From: Deltaproteobacteria bacterium
GTDB lineage: Bacteria; Desulfobacterota; Binatia; HRBIN30; JACQVA1
Assembly (NCBI GenBank): GCA_016178705.1
Contig: JACOST010000016.1
Span: forward strand, 1-50,521
DNA: 50,521 nucleotides
Direction of reading: 5' to 3'
Shown piece by piece: positions 24,322 to 31,058 of the stretch. Made by a program: the position numbers and the translations under genes. The notes beneath the pieces were generated by a model that did not search any database, was not told the DNA's origin, and saw nothing but the letters and a program-made list of their open reading frames with translations. Position 1 is the first letter of the stretch. The number at the start of each line of letters is the position of its first letter.

Positions 24322-25014
24322 ATGGAGATCCGCATCGACAGCCTGTTGCGCGGCGCGCAGGAGGCGGAAGGGACCGTCGTCATCGTTGACGTGTTGCGCG
24401 CGTTCACGACCGCGGCGGTCGCCTTCGCACGTGGTGCGGCACGGATCGTTCTGGTGGCTAGCGTCGATGAAGCGCTGGACCTGCGCAGCCGCGGCGTCGG
24501 TGAGTTGTGCATGGGCGAAGTTCACGGCAAACGCCCAGCCGGTTTTGATTTCGGCAACTCGCCGTTCGAGCTCTCGATCGCCGACGTGAGGGGACGGACG
24601 TTGATTCACTCAACCACGGCCGGAACAGTGGGTGTCACCGCCGCGCACAAGGCCACGCAAATCTTCGTGGCGGCATTGGTGAACGCGCAGGCCACGGTGC
24701 AAGCGCTGCGGCGCGATGATCCCGCGGTCGTCACCATCGTCGCCATGGGCGCGCAAGGCGAGACCCGCGCCGACGAAGACGAACTGTGCGCGCTCTACCT
24801 CCGCAATCTCTTGCAAGGCCGTCAACCCGATCGCGACGCTGTGCGACGCTTGGTGCTGGCGAGTGCCGAGTCGCAGAACTACGACGATCCCTCACGCCCG
24901 CAGTTTCATCCCAAGGACCGCGAGATCGCGTTGCAGATCGATTCGATTCCGTTGGCGATCCGTGTGGCGCGTGAGGGTGGCCTGTTGATCGCCCGCGCCG
25001 CTGCGCTTGCCTGA
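24322..25014 (+). CDS. comB: 2-phosphosulfolactate phosphatase
   Basis: 230 aa, the usual length for ComB. Characteristic blocks: VVIVDVLRAFTTAA (Asp and Arg of the active site), MGEVHGKRPAGFDFGNSPFEL, IHSTTAGTVGV, MGAQGETRADEDELCA with the acidic metal ligands. ComB is a Mg-dependent phosphatase that makes sulfolactate from phosphosulfolactate; in methanogens it serves coenzyme M synthesis. In bacteria the family is widespread and the substrate less certain. It starts 3 bp after the preceding gene's stop codon. No comA/comC in the window. Confidence 0.85.
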   Translation: MEIRIDSLLRGAQEAEGTVVIVDVLRAFTTAAVAFARGAARIVLVASVDEALDLRSRGVGELCMGEVHGKRPAGFDFGNSPFELSIADVRGRTLIHSTTAGTVGVTAAHKATQIFVAALVNAQATVQALRRDDPAVVTIVAMGAQGETRADEDELCALYLRNLLQGRQPDRDAVRRLVLASAESQNYDDPSRPQFHPKDREIALQIDSIPLAIRVAREGGLLIARAAALA

Positions 25015-25085
25015 CTCGTGCGGCGCAAGAAAGCAGCGGACTCGTTCAGTACCGCTGATCCAGCGGCATCAGAACCATGTGCGGG

Positions 25086-25344
25086 TCATACGCTCGGCCA
25101 CCATCGCCTGACCTGCCGGCAGTATGCTTCGTACTCTTGCCCGAAGGTTTGCCGTAGAGTGGGCTCCTCGTACCACATCACGAAGACGTGAGTTGCAAGA
25201 ATGAAGAGGCCAGCATAACCCAGAAGCGGCAACGACTCGTAGAAGAGCGCGGCGCCAGCGAGGGCGAGTCCTGCGCCAATGTACATGGGATTCCGCACGA
25301 AACGGTAGGGTCCCCGAATCACTAGTCGGCGAGGCGGATCGAAG
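25086..25344 (-). pseudogene. 3' fragment of an isoprenylcysteine carboxyl methyltransferase-like gene, split by a transposon
   Basis: C-terminal half. The translation RGPYRFVRNPMYIG is the core motif of the ICMT/phospholipid-methyltransferase family, followed by a transmembrane segment and EEPTLRQTFGQEYEAYCRQVRRWWP. The fragment has no start of its own except an internal GTG. Joining it to the fragment at 27734-27959 after removal of the transposon and one copy of the 8-bp duplication restores ...TPAPFDPPRRLVIRG... in frame, a protein of about 158 aa. The host probably lost this membrane methyltransferase activity unless a paralogue exists. Confidence 0.85.
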
Positions 25345-25368
25345 GGTATTAATATACTTGACTGGACC
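25337..25368. repeat. Left target duplication (GATCGAAG) and left terminal inverted repeat
   Basis: GATCGAAG at 25337-25344 is repeated exactly at 27734-27741. The inverted repeat, beginning GGTATTAATATA, covers 25345-25368 (24 bp) and has one mismatch to the right end. Confidence 0.92.
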
Positions 25369-25392
25369 GCGCATCGGTGCTAGATTCATGGC

Positions 25393-26376
25393 GTGCCGAA
25401 GAAGAAAGAGCGAACTGGAACCGGCCCGCAGACGCTCGCGGAAGCCATCAAGTATTTTGCTGATCCTGCTGTGGCCTTCGATCACGCGAAGGCACTGCGC
25501 TGGCCTAGTGGCGTAGTGAAGTGCCCGCGCTGTGACTCCGCCGACGTGTGGTTCTTGGCGAGCACGCGCACGTGGAAGTGCAAGGCGAAGCACCCGCAGC
25601 GCAAGTTCAGCGTGAAGATCGGGTCGATCATGGAAGACTCGCCGCTTGGCCTCGATACGTGGCTCGCTGGCATGTGGATGATCGGCAACTGCAAGAACGG
25701 GATCAGCTCGTATGAGATCCACCGTGGCCTAGGCATCACCCAGAAGTCGGCGTGGTTTCTGTTGCAGCGCATCCGGCTCGCGATGCAGACGGGCACGTTC
25801 GCCAAAATGGGCGGCAGCGGTCCGGTTGAGGCGGACGAGACGTTCATCGGAGGCAAGGCGCGCAACATGCACAAGCACATCCGCAAGCAGCGGATTCGCG
25901 GCACTGGCGGAGTAGGCAAAGAACTCGTCATGGGGTTGCTCGACCGCGAGACGGGGAAAGTCCACGTCAAGCATGTCGCGGACCGCAAGAAGAAAACCCT
26001 TCAGGCCGAAGTGACCGCGCACGTTGAACCGGGTGCGGAAATCTTCACCGACGAACTCGCCAGCTACACCGGACTCGATCGCGAGTTCGTCCACGAGTTT
26101 GTGAACCATGCGGAGAGCTACGTGCGCGGCAATGTCCACACGAACGGAATCGAAAACTTTTGGTCGCTGCTCAAACGCGCGTTGAAGGGCACCTACGTCT
26201 CGGTCGAACCGTTCCACCTTCACCGCTATTTGGACGAGCAGGCGTTTCGCTACAACGAGCGCAAGCACGAAGATGGCGACAGCGGGCGGTTCGATGAAGT
26301 GCTGTCCGGCGCGTTCGGCAAGCGCCTGACCTACAAGCAACTGATCGGCGATGGGGGACAGGCCATAACGTCATGA
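25393..26376 (+). CDS. IS1595-family (ISXO2-like) transposase
   Basis: 327 aa. An N-terminal zinc ribbon (CPRCDSADVW...TWKCKAKH) and a helical segment precede the DDE domain: VEADETFIGG (first Asp), IFTDELASYTGL (second Asp), and HTNGIENFWSLLKRALKGTY, where IS1595 members have an Asn/Glu catalytic position. All motifs are intact, so the element may still be active. The start is GTG; an ATG 5 bases upstream is out of frame. It lies 25 bp inside the left inverted repeat. Confidence 0.93.
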   Translation: MPKKKERTGTGPQTLAEAIKYFADPAVAFDHAKALRWPSGVVKCPRCDSADVWFLASTRTWKCKAKHPQRKFSVKIGSIMEDSPLGLDTWLAGMWMIGNCKNGISSYEIHRGLGITQKSAWFLLQRIRLAMQTGTFAKMGGSGPVEADETFIGGKARNMHKHIRKQRIRGTGGVGKELVMGLLDRETGKVHVKHVADRKKKTLQAEVTAHVEPGAEIFTDELASYTGLDREFVHEFVNHAESYVRGNVHTNGIENFWSLLKRALKGTYVSVEPFHLHRYLDEQAFRYNERKHEDGDSGRFDEVLSGAFGKRLTYKQLIGDGGQAITS

Positions 26377-26454
26377 ATCAAAAGGCAACGGCGCGGGGTT
26401 GACCGCAAGTGCCCTAGGCGATAACCTGCGTTTGCGGGGAAGGAGAGCCACGCA

Positions 26455-26910
26455 ATGGCAGACATCGAAATTCGCCACAGTCGCGCGTTGATTCGGCAAA
26501 TCGAGCCGCGGAGAACGCTCGTCTTCGTCGTCTGCGTCGAAATCGAGAAGCAGGCGAGCCCTGATGGCGAAGTCGAATATATCTCGACCGTTCTTCCCCT
26601 CGAAGAGGGGACGGTCATTTCTCACGGATCGACCCCGGACGAGGCGGAGTCGAATGCGCTTACCCTCTTTCAGCAGATGGTTGACCATGCCTTGGAGGCG
26701 GATCAGCTTGGCGAACTGCTTGGTGATTCCGATGTCATGCAGAGGGTTAATGTATCAATGGAGGAACTCGTGGAGTCGATCAACTCCATTGTCGAAAGAC
26801 AAATTTCCGGTGGGCATCGTCGCGCGGATAGAACGGCTGCTCGCATTGTTCCCCCTGCTTGGTTTTTGGCGCAAGGTTCTCCCGACGATTCGGAGTGTGC
26901 GCACAGCTAA
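26455..26910 (+). CDS. Transposon passenger protein, 151 aa, faintly HicB-like
   Basis: Soluble protein of unknown function. An N-terminal beta-rich part (RTLVFVVCVEIEKQ...EVEYISTVLPLEEGTVISHG) is followed by STPDEAESNALTLFQQMVDHALE, which resembles the strand-helix of HicB-type antitoxins where a GDTPEEA motif precedes a helix. The similarity is weak and no C-terminal DNA-binding motif is obvious. AAGGAGAG stands 8 bases before the ATG. It lies inside the transposon, 78 bp after the transposase. Confidence 0.65.
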   Translation: MADIEIRHSRALIRQIEPRRTLVFVVCVEIEKQASPDGEVEYISTVLPLEEGTVISHGSTPDEAESNALTLFQQMVDHALEADQLGELLGDSDVMQRVNVSMEELVESINSIVERQISGGHRRADRTAARIVPPAWFLAQGSPDDSECAHS

Positions 26911-26916
26911 CTAGTA

Positions 26917-27231
26917 GTGAGTGGATGCGGGGTTGTTGTGGCTCACATCGTTTCAGTAATCGGTCATCGCCTCAGAGACATGCTCCTTCTTGATCGCTGG
27001 GAGATGCTATGGGAAAGGGCTGGCCACTGTCACTTGCGGTCACCCCGTGGAAAGCATCGCGGATTCCCTTTGAACTCGGTAGTACCGCTCAAATTGGTAA
27101 AATCGATCTCTGAGACCGCAGGGTGGAGCACCGACAGGTTTGAGGAGCTTCGCCAACAAGTGTTGCCAGTGGGGGCAAGCGAACTTGCTCCCGGATCGAT
27201 CCTCACCGCCGCCCCGAAGCGATTGCAGTGA
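26917..27231 (+). CDS. Doubtful ORF inside the transposon
   Basis: 104-aa frame with a GTG start, 6 bp after the preceding gene. A central stretch (LWERAGHCHLRSPRGKHRGFP...SISETAGWSTDRFEEL) vaguely recalls HicA toxins, which have a G-S/K-H core and an AGxxxxEF helix, but the ORF lacks the rest of that fold. Gene order would also be the reverse of hicAB. It may be a decayed gene or no gene. If it is not coding, 26911-27257 holds nothing else recognisable. Confidence 0.25.
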   Translation: MSGCGVVVAHIVSVIGHRLRDMLLLDRWEMLWERAGHCHLRSPRGKHRGFPLNSVVPLKLVKSISETAGWSTDRFEELRQQVLPVGASELAPGSILTAAPKRLQ

Positions 27232-27257
27232 ACTCGCAGCGGTAAGAGCGTGGCAGC

Positions 27258-27428
27258 ATGCCGGGAAGAGCTAAACCACCGTCACTCGCCCACACCACTC
27301 TAGTGTCACCCTTCGAGCGTTTCGAAAAGTTTGCTCGCGCTATCTTCGCCGTTCCAAAAGAGGAAATAGACGCGAAGCTTGCCGAGTATGAGAAGCGGAA
27401 ACGCAAGCGTCGCCGGAAGGCCGCTTGA
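27258..27428 (+). CDS. Small basic protein inside the transposon
   Basis: 56 aa: MPGRAKPPSLAHTT... leading to SPFERFEKFARAIFAVPK, EEIDAKLAEYEKRK and a Lys/Arg tail KRRRKAA. The F-x-x-F-A-R-A-I-F-x-V-P-K-x-E-I pattern and basic end are like the small companion proteins often found next to transposases and phage genes. Predicted to be helical and nucleic-acid binding. Function unknown. Confidence 0.6.
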   Translation: MPGRAKPPSLAHTTLVSPFERFEKFARAIFAVPKEEIDAKLAEYEKRKRKRRRKAA

Positions 27429-27434
27429 TTTCAG

Positions 27435-27656
27435 TTACGGTCTCACGGCCTGACTTATGGATTGAGCCTGTTGGTCCTGCCAAAGCACAATCCCGACAGC
27501 CACCGTGCCACACGCGAAAAGCGTTAGCACACCAATGAGGATTAGGCCGGATCGATCTGCACGGCTGCTCGCCAAGCCGATTTGGAGAACCTCAATTCCC
27601 TTTACGATAAGGTAGAACGCGAGAAGATAGGTGAGAATCTGAAGCATGCCAGCCAT
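27435..27656 (-). CDS. Small two-helix membrane protein inside the transposon
   Basis: 73 aa. Two hydrophobic helices (LQILTYLLAFYLIVKGIEVLQIGL and GLILIGVLTLFACGTVAVGIVLW) are separated by a charged turn (SSRADRSG). GGAGG lies 10 bases upstream of the ATG at 27656; a TTG six bases further up is an alternative. It is the only passenger on the minus strand, tail to tail with the 56-aa gene. No family recognised. Confidence 0.6.
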   Translation of the reverse strand: MAGMLQILTYLLAFYLIVKGIEVLQIGLASSRADRSGLILIGVLTLFACGTVAVGIVLWQDQQAQSISQAVRP

Positions 27657-27709
27657 TCGCAAACTGCCTCCTCTGTTTCTCTCGCGAAGGCATCTACCAT
27701 GCTGGGCTA

Positions 27710-27741
27710 GGTCCAGTCAAATATATTAATACCGATCGAAG
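27710..27741. repeat. Right terminal inverted repeat and right target duplication (GATCGAAG)
   Basis: The inverted repeat covers 27710-27733 and is the complement of the left end apart from one base. The duplication GATCGAAG follows at 27734-27741. Confidence 0.92.
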
Positions 27742-27959
27742 GGCGCCGGAGTCCCTCTCCCGATCGATGCGAAGGTGAGTATGCACCACAGAGCGACCGC
27801 CGCACCAGCGGCCGCGATAACCATCCCAGCAACCTGCTGCACTTCAATCGCCGCAGGGCGGACAATGCCCGACCAAGACAAGAGGCGAGCCGGTACGTAG
27901 ATGAGCACGAGGCCGATGAAGAGCGCAGCGTAGGTGACCGCACGGACAAGAACAAACAT
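27734..27959 (-). pseudogene. 5' fragment of the split isoprenylcysteine carboxyl methyltransferase-like gene
   Basis: N-terminal half: two or three membrane helices (VRAVTYAALFIGLVLIYVPARLL; VAGMVIAAAGAAVALWCILTFA), ending in GRGTPAPFD, after which the frame enters the transposon and stops within the inverted repeat. AGAGGT precedes the ATG at 27959. GRGTPAPFD-PPRR is the usual sequence at this point in the family, which confirms the reconstruction. Confidence 0.85.
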
Positions 27960-27975
27960 ATTTACCTCTGGTGCG

Positions 27976-28143
27976 TAGTGCCGCCTAACTACAATTCGAC
28001 GTCCGAATGCCGCATGGCTGCACTAAATTCTACTTTCAAGGGCTGACCCCAGCGGTTGCTATGACCCCAGCGGTTGCCACCGAACGACGTTGCGATGAGC
28101 CGCGCCTGTTTCTGGCGTCGGTCTCCATCGCCGCGTTATGTTC
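27976..28143 (-). other. attC-like region upstream of the split methyltransferase gene
   Basis: On the minus strand GTTAGGC (27982-27988) fits the integron core site GTTRRRY and stands about 22 bases before the start codon of the next gene, as in gene cassettes. The other end, ACATAAC (28135-28141), overlaps the stop of the preceding gene and matches the inverse core RYYYAAC except at one base. The 160 bp in between contain a 16-bp direct repeat (28044-28059, 28062-28077). The pairing of arms is weak, so this is a suggestion, not a confirmed attC. Confidence 0.35.
28044..28077. repeat. 16-bp direct repeat
   Basis: TGACCCCAGCGGTTGC occurs at 28044-28059 and again at 28062-28077 with two bases between. 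Confidence 0.9.
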
Positions 28144-28861
28144 CATCGCCGAAGTAGGCCAATACGCCTTCCTCAAACGCCTCCAGCAATCCGGTGATGG
28201 TCAACTCCGTTCGGACCACCTTCTCCTTGCGCTGAGAGAAAACTGAAGTGTCGCTGACTTGCAACGCCAAGCGCCCCTCATGCACGAACTTGCTGCGCAG
28301 GTCGTAGAGAAACTCCGCGACCTTCTTGATCGACGAGACGGGGATTCCATCCAAATGAATGGCGTTGCAGAGTGCCTCCTTGCGGGGTTGCGGCAGACGA
28401 TCAAAGAAGGCGATGCAACGACGAACGGAGCCGTAGGAGGCCTTGTACCTTTCGTAGAGCGTGCGCAACGCCGCCGGATCACCAACAGGGAACGTCCTTT
28501 CGGGATCTTCACCACATAGCCATTCGTAGAAGTCCTGATGCCCTTCATCCGACAGAGACTCAACTAGCGAGAAGAACGCGACCAGTTTGAAGGTGTTGGT
28601 GAGATAGTCGATGACTGGATCAGATCCCTCGACGGCAACGCGCCAGTCGCCTTGCTTGACCAGAAACAGATAGAAGGACGTCACACGAAGAAACTCGTCC
28701 TTTGTCGCAGCAGAGGGCAAAGACGAGTAGAAGTGCTCGAAGCTTGCCCGATTGTTTTGAAAGCGTGAAGCTAATGCGGCGTACGCATAGCGTTTGAATT
28801 TTTCCTCGTCGCGAACGTATCGGCCGTTGGAAACCATGATCAGAGCTTCAACCGGGAACAT
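28136..28861 (-). CDS. HEPN-type helical protein of unknown function
   Basis: About 241 aa (257 from an upstream GTG at 28909). All-helical. Near the C-terminus FLYDLRSKFVHEGRLALQ contains an R-x4-H motif (Arg-Ser-Lys-Phe-Val-His), the signature of HEPN/Apea-like domains, many of which are RNases in abortive-infection and toxin systems. Upstream helices (FKLVAFFSLVESLSDEGHQDFYEWL) are of the kind seen in Apea-like HEPN proteins. No partner nucleotidyltransferase is adjacent. The start is uncertain: ATGs at 28861 and 28838 both lack clear ribosome sites. Origin by transfer is plausible from its neighbourhood. Confidence 0.65.
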   Translation of the reverse strand: MFPVEALIMVSNGRYVRDEEKFKRYAYAALASRFQNNRASFEHFYSSLPSAATKDEFLRVTSFYLFLVKQGDWRVAVEGSDPVIDYLTNTFKLVAFFSLVESLSDEGHQDFYEWLCGEDPERTFPVGDPAALRTLYERYKASYGSVRRCIAFFDRLPQPRKEALCNAIHLDGIPVSSIKKVAEFLYDLRSKFVHEGRLALQVSDTSVFSQRKEKVVRTELTITGLLEAFEEGVLAYFGDGT

Positions 28862-29093
28862 AACGCCGTGCGCGTGAACCGCAAGCGCGGTAACGCACGC
28901 GACGAGCACCGGCGCTCAAGCCGATCGGTTCGACGCGCGGGTTTGGCATCGGCCTCAGTCGCACGCATCGCCGCAAGAACGACCCGTCTCGATCGGGGCG
29001 GCCCACTTCTGCTGCTTCATGAGTGCGGCGCTCGAGAATGCGTCGTGAAGGTTCAGCGCGCCGAGTCTCGTATCCCTGTCCACTCGTTCCCGA

Positions 29094-29321
29094 TCAGCGT
29101 TCGATCGAAACCGTACCCTCAACATCCACGGTGTTGTTCACGTCGATGCTACCGCCCTGAACACGGACAACGGGGATCTGCTCTATCGCCACCCGTTCGG
29201 ACATCAGATTTCCCGCAGTGAAAGGTGCGGGAGTATTGAGCCAGATACCGGCGAGCAGAGCCGCTATCACGGTAAGGACGGCGCACTTGTAGATCTCCAA
29301 GTACTTGCTACGTTTGTTCAC
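29094..29321 (-). CDS. Small single-pass membrane protein
   Basis: 75 aa from a GTG with a strong GGAGGGA 6 bases upstream. A basic N-terminus (NKRSKYLEIYK) is followed by one transmembrane helix (CAVLTVIAALLAGIWLN) and an extracytoplasmic beta-rich tail in which VRVQGGSIDVNNTVDVEGTVSIER recalls repetitive beta strands. The longer frame upstream (ATG at 29477) has no ribosome site and is rejected. Unknown function; common type of small gene found in cassette arrays. Confidence 0.6.
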   Translation of the reverse strand: MNKRSKYLEIYKCAVLTVIAALLAGIWLNTPAPFTAGNLMSERVAIEQIPVVRVQGGSIDVNNTVDVEGTVSIER

Positions 29322-29395
29322 GTTGTCCCTCCTCCCATTCCGTCCACCGATGCGGGAATGCAGACGGGCTGGGTCAATTCCGTGCAGCCCGTATC

Positions 29396-29425
29396 CCGCC
29401 TGCCTACCCTTCGACGTCCGAATGA
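29396..29425 (-). other. Second copy of the boundary motif
   Basis: Minus strand CATTCGGACGTCGAA followed by GGGTAGGCAGGCGG aligns with the attC-like boundary at 27979-28008 with only a few substitutions. The core GTTAGGC is here GGCAGGC. It lies between the 284-aa-frame gene and the 75-aa gene. Confidence 0.4.
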
Positions 29426-29473
29426 CGGCGCACCCGCATCTGGTGGTCGGGGCAGGAACGCTACGATCTGCAT

Positions 29474-30316
29474 TCAATTCGTCGTGTCATGCTCATATGT
29501 GGCACTCGATTTCCCAGGAGCAAACACTAAGGTCTCCGGACCAAGGCGGTCGATCAGAGCGTGGAACTCTTCGTCGAAAATCTCCATTCTGCGATGCCAG
29601 ACCGACTCACCCAACGAGAAGCTCGCAGCTAAAACTCGGAGGACGCGATACGTAGTTGCGATCAACCACGCCACGTGCCGAAGGTAAAGCCTCCCGCCAT
29701 CGCCTTCGCGATCACGATACTCCATTGCGTTCTCGAATGTCGCGGTACTTTCGGAGAGGCTCACGGTCGTACGGATTTTCCCAGCGACGGCCACGAAGTT
29801 ACTATGAAACATAGACGACGCAAGCTCGAAGGCGGCGTTCAACTTCCCCATTAGAGGGTCGTCTTTTGGAAGGATGGCCCAACTCTTTGTAAGCTTCTGG
29901 TACTGCCCATCGGCCGTGAGATAGAGGCTGGCAAGTTCGGGCTTGCTTCGCGACAAATATGCGATTCCAGCGTTCTCGATCATCGTGCGCGCGTGGCCGA
30001 AGAGTTCGAGGGATTGGCCGCGCAAAAGATGGGCGGCGGCGTGAAGATATTGAGAATGTGCGGATTGGAACATGAGCACCCGGAGGACGAAGTCTGGCGC
30101 CGGTGTTGGACCCCCGTCAGTGTTCAGCCAACAAGTCAGCGGAGTACTCACACCCTCAGGGGCCACCTCGAGTTCTCGCCGCAGGCTGTCGAAGAGCAAG
30201 GGTAGTTGTTCGATGAAGGTGACCAGCCCCATCTCGCGTAGGTACCTTCGGTTCTGCTCGACCTCGTGCTGGTCATTGTCCAACACGTGCCAGATGGGGT
30301 TGTCGTCAGAGGGCAT
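29474..30316 (-). CDS. Hypothetical helical protein, 280 aa
   Basis: Not recognised. Predominantly helical and soluble, with a conserved-looking block (FQSAHSQYLHAAAHLLRGQSLELFGHARTMIENAGIAYL) reminiscent of four-helix-bundle proteins of unknown function, and a second block (NAAFELASSMFHSNFVAVAGK). The R-x4-H HEPN pattern is not evident. ATG at 30316 follows an AGGTGG; a GTG at 30328 would add four residues. Same strand as the HEPN gene and the DUF4926 gene. Confidence 0.65.
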   Translation of the reverse strand: MPSDDNPIWHVLDNDQHEVEQNRRYLREMGLVTFIEQLPLLFDSLRRELEVAPEGVSTPLTCWLNTDGGPTPAPDFVLRVLMFQSAHSQYLHAAAHLLRGQSLELFGHARTMIENAGIAYLSRSKPELASLYLTADGQYQKLTKSWAILPKDDPLMGKLNAAFELASSMFHSNFVAVAGKIRTTVSLSESTATFENAMEYRDREGDGGRLYLRHVAWLIATTYRVLRVLAASFSLGESVWHRRMEIFDEEFHALIDRLGPETLVFAPGKSSATYEHDTTN

Positions 30317-30320
30317 CGTC

Positions 30321-30357
30321 AGTACCACCTACAACTCAACGTCCGTGCGGCATCGGT
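30321..30357 (-). other. Third copy of the boundary motif
   Basis: Minus strand CGGACGTTGAGTTGTAGGTGG aligns with CGGACGTCGAATTGTAG at the attC-like site; about four bases of the core are missing. It lies directly upstream of the 280-aa gene. Confidence 0.35.
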
Positions 30358-30390
30358 GAGTCCTGCTGATAGCCGGAGGCCTTATAGCTG

Positions 30391-30639
30391 CTAGCCACCG
30401 GCTGCGGCGGTCTCTGGCGGAACCGAGCGCACGGCCACCAGGTCGTTCTCAAGCACAGGGCGGACACTGCCGACGGTGAGGGTCACGACGGCTTGGGTCT
30501 TGCCGGATGCGCGGACGAACTCGACCTCAAGCGCCTCGTCGTCGTAGACTTCAACGACCGCCCCGAGATCTCCCTTCTCCAGTCCGTGCTGGGGAAGATC
30601 TCGATCGAGTACGACCGTGTCCAGCAATTGGTAGGTCAT
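30391..30639 (-). CDS. DUF4926 domain protein
   Basis: 82 aa. The blocks QLLDTVVLDRDLPQHGLEKGDLGAVVEVYDDEALEVEFV and TLTVGSVRPV are typical of DUF4926, a small beta-barrel (SH3/KOW-like) family often near toxin-antitoxin or defence genes. Its ATG overlaps the moaE stop codon (ATGA), so it is translated with moaE although it has no known link to molybdopterin. Function unknown. Confidence 0.75.
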   Translation of the reverse strand: MTYQLLDTVVLDRDLPQHGLEKGDLGAVVEVYDDEALEVEFVRASGKTQAVVTLTVGSVRPVLENDLVAVRSVPPETAAAGG

Positions 30640-31058
30640 CTCTTCTGACCGGTCTGCGAGCCGATCCACACTTCGCCGCCGTCGAAGTGTTCTTTCTTCC
30701 AGATCGGCACCACTTCCTTGAGACGATCGATGGCGAAGTGGCAGGCCTCGAACGCCGCGACGCGATGGCTCGATGAAACCGCGATGGCGACACTGGCTTC
30801 GCCGATCGGTACCACGCCGATGCGGTGGACGATGGCGATCGCGTGAATCGGCCAGCGCGTCTTCGCCGTCTCGCCGATCTTGCGTAGCTCGGCGATCGCC
30901 ATCTCGAGATACGCTTCGTATTCCAGTTGCGTCACCTGCCGGCCGTCGTTGTGATTGCGCGTCGTGCCGAGAAACGTGACGATGGCCCCGGCCGTGGCAT
31001 CGCTAACCGCGGCGATCAGTGGCGCGAGGTCGATTGGCTGCGCGACGATTTCAAACAT
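30636..31058 (-). CDS. moaE: Molybdopterin synthase catalytic subunit MoaE
   Basis: 140 aa. Family motifs: GAIVTFLGTTRNHN, LEYEAYLEMA, HRIGVVPIGEASVAIAVSSSHR, and the catalytic lysine region PIWKKEHFDGGEVWIG. MoaE binds two MoaD and transfers their C-terminal thiocarboxylate sulfur to precursor Z (cPMP). GGAGG lies 7 bases before the ATG at 31058. The gene overlaps the end of moaD by 8 bp. Confidence 0.93.
   Translation of the reverse strand: MFEIVAQPIDLAPLIAAVSDATAGAIVTFLGTTRNHNDGRQVTQLEYEAYLEMAIAELRKIGETAKTRWPIHAIAIVHRIGVVPIGEASVAIAVSSSHRVAAFEACHFAIDRLKEVVPIWKKEHFDGGEVWIGSQTGQKR

Larger units (their letters stand above)
25345..27733. mobile_element. IS1595-type transposon, 2389 bp, with passenger genes
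   Basis: The ends are defined by 24-bp inverted repeats (25345-25368 and 27710-27733; 23 of 24 identical) and an exact 8-bp duplication GATCGAAG, the duplication length of the IS1595 family. The transposase gene fills only the left 1.0 kb. The remaining 1.3 kb encodes a 151-aa protein, a 56-aa basic protein and a two-helix membrane protein, all within the repeats. It interrupts an isoprenylcysteine-methyltransferase-like gene. The intact duplication and single mismatch point to a fairly recent insertion. Confidence 0.92.

Noticed and set aside
28941-28970. Similarity between the words near 28945 and 7331 (GGCCTC-GTCGCA)
   Set aside because: Too short and imperfect to count as a repeat.
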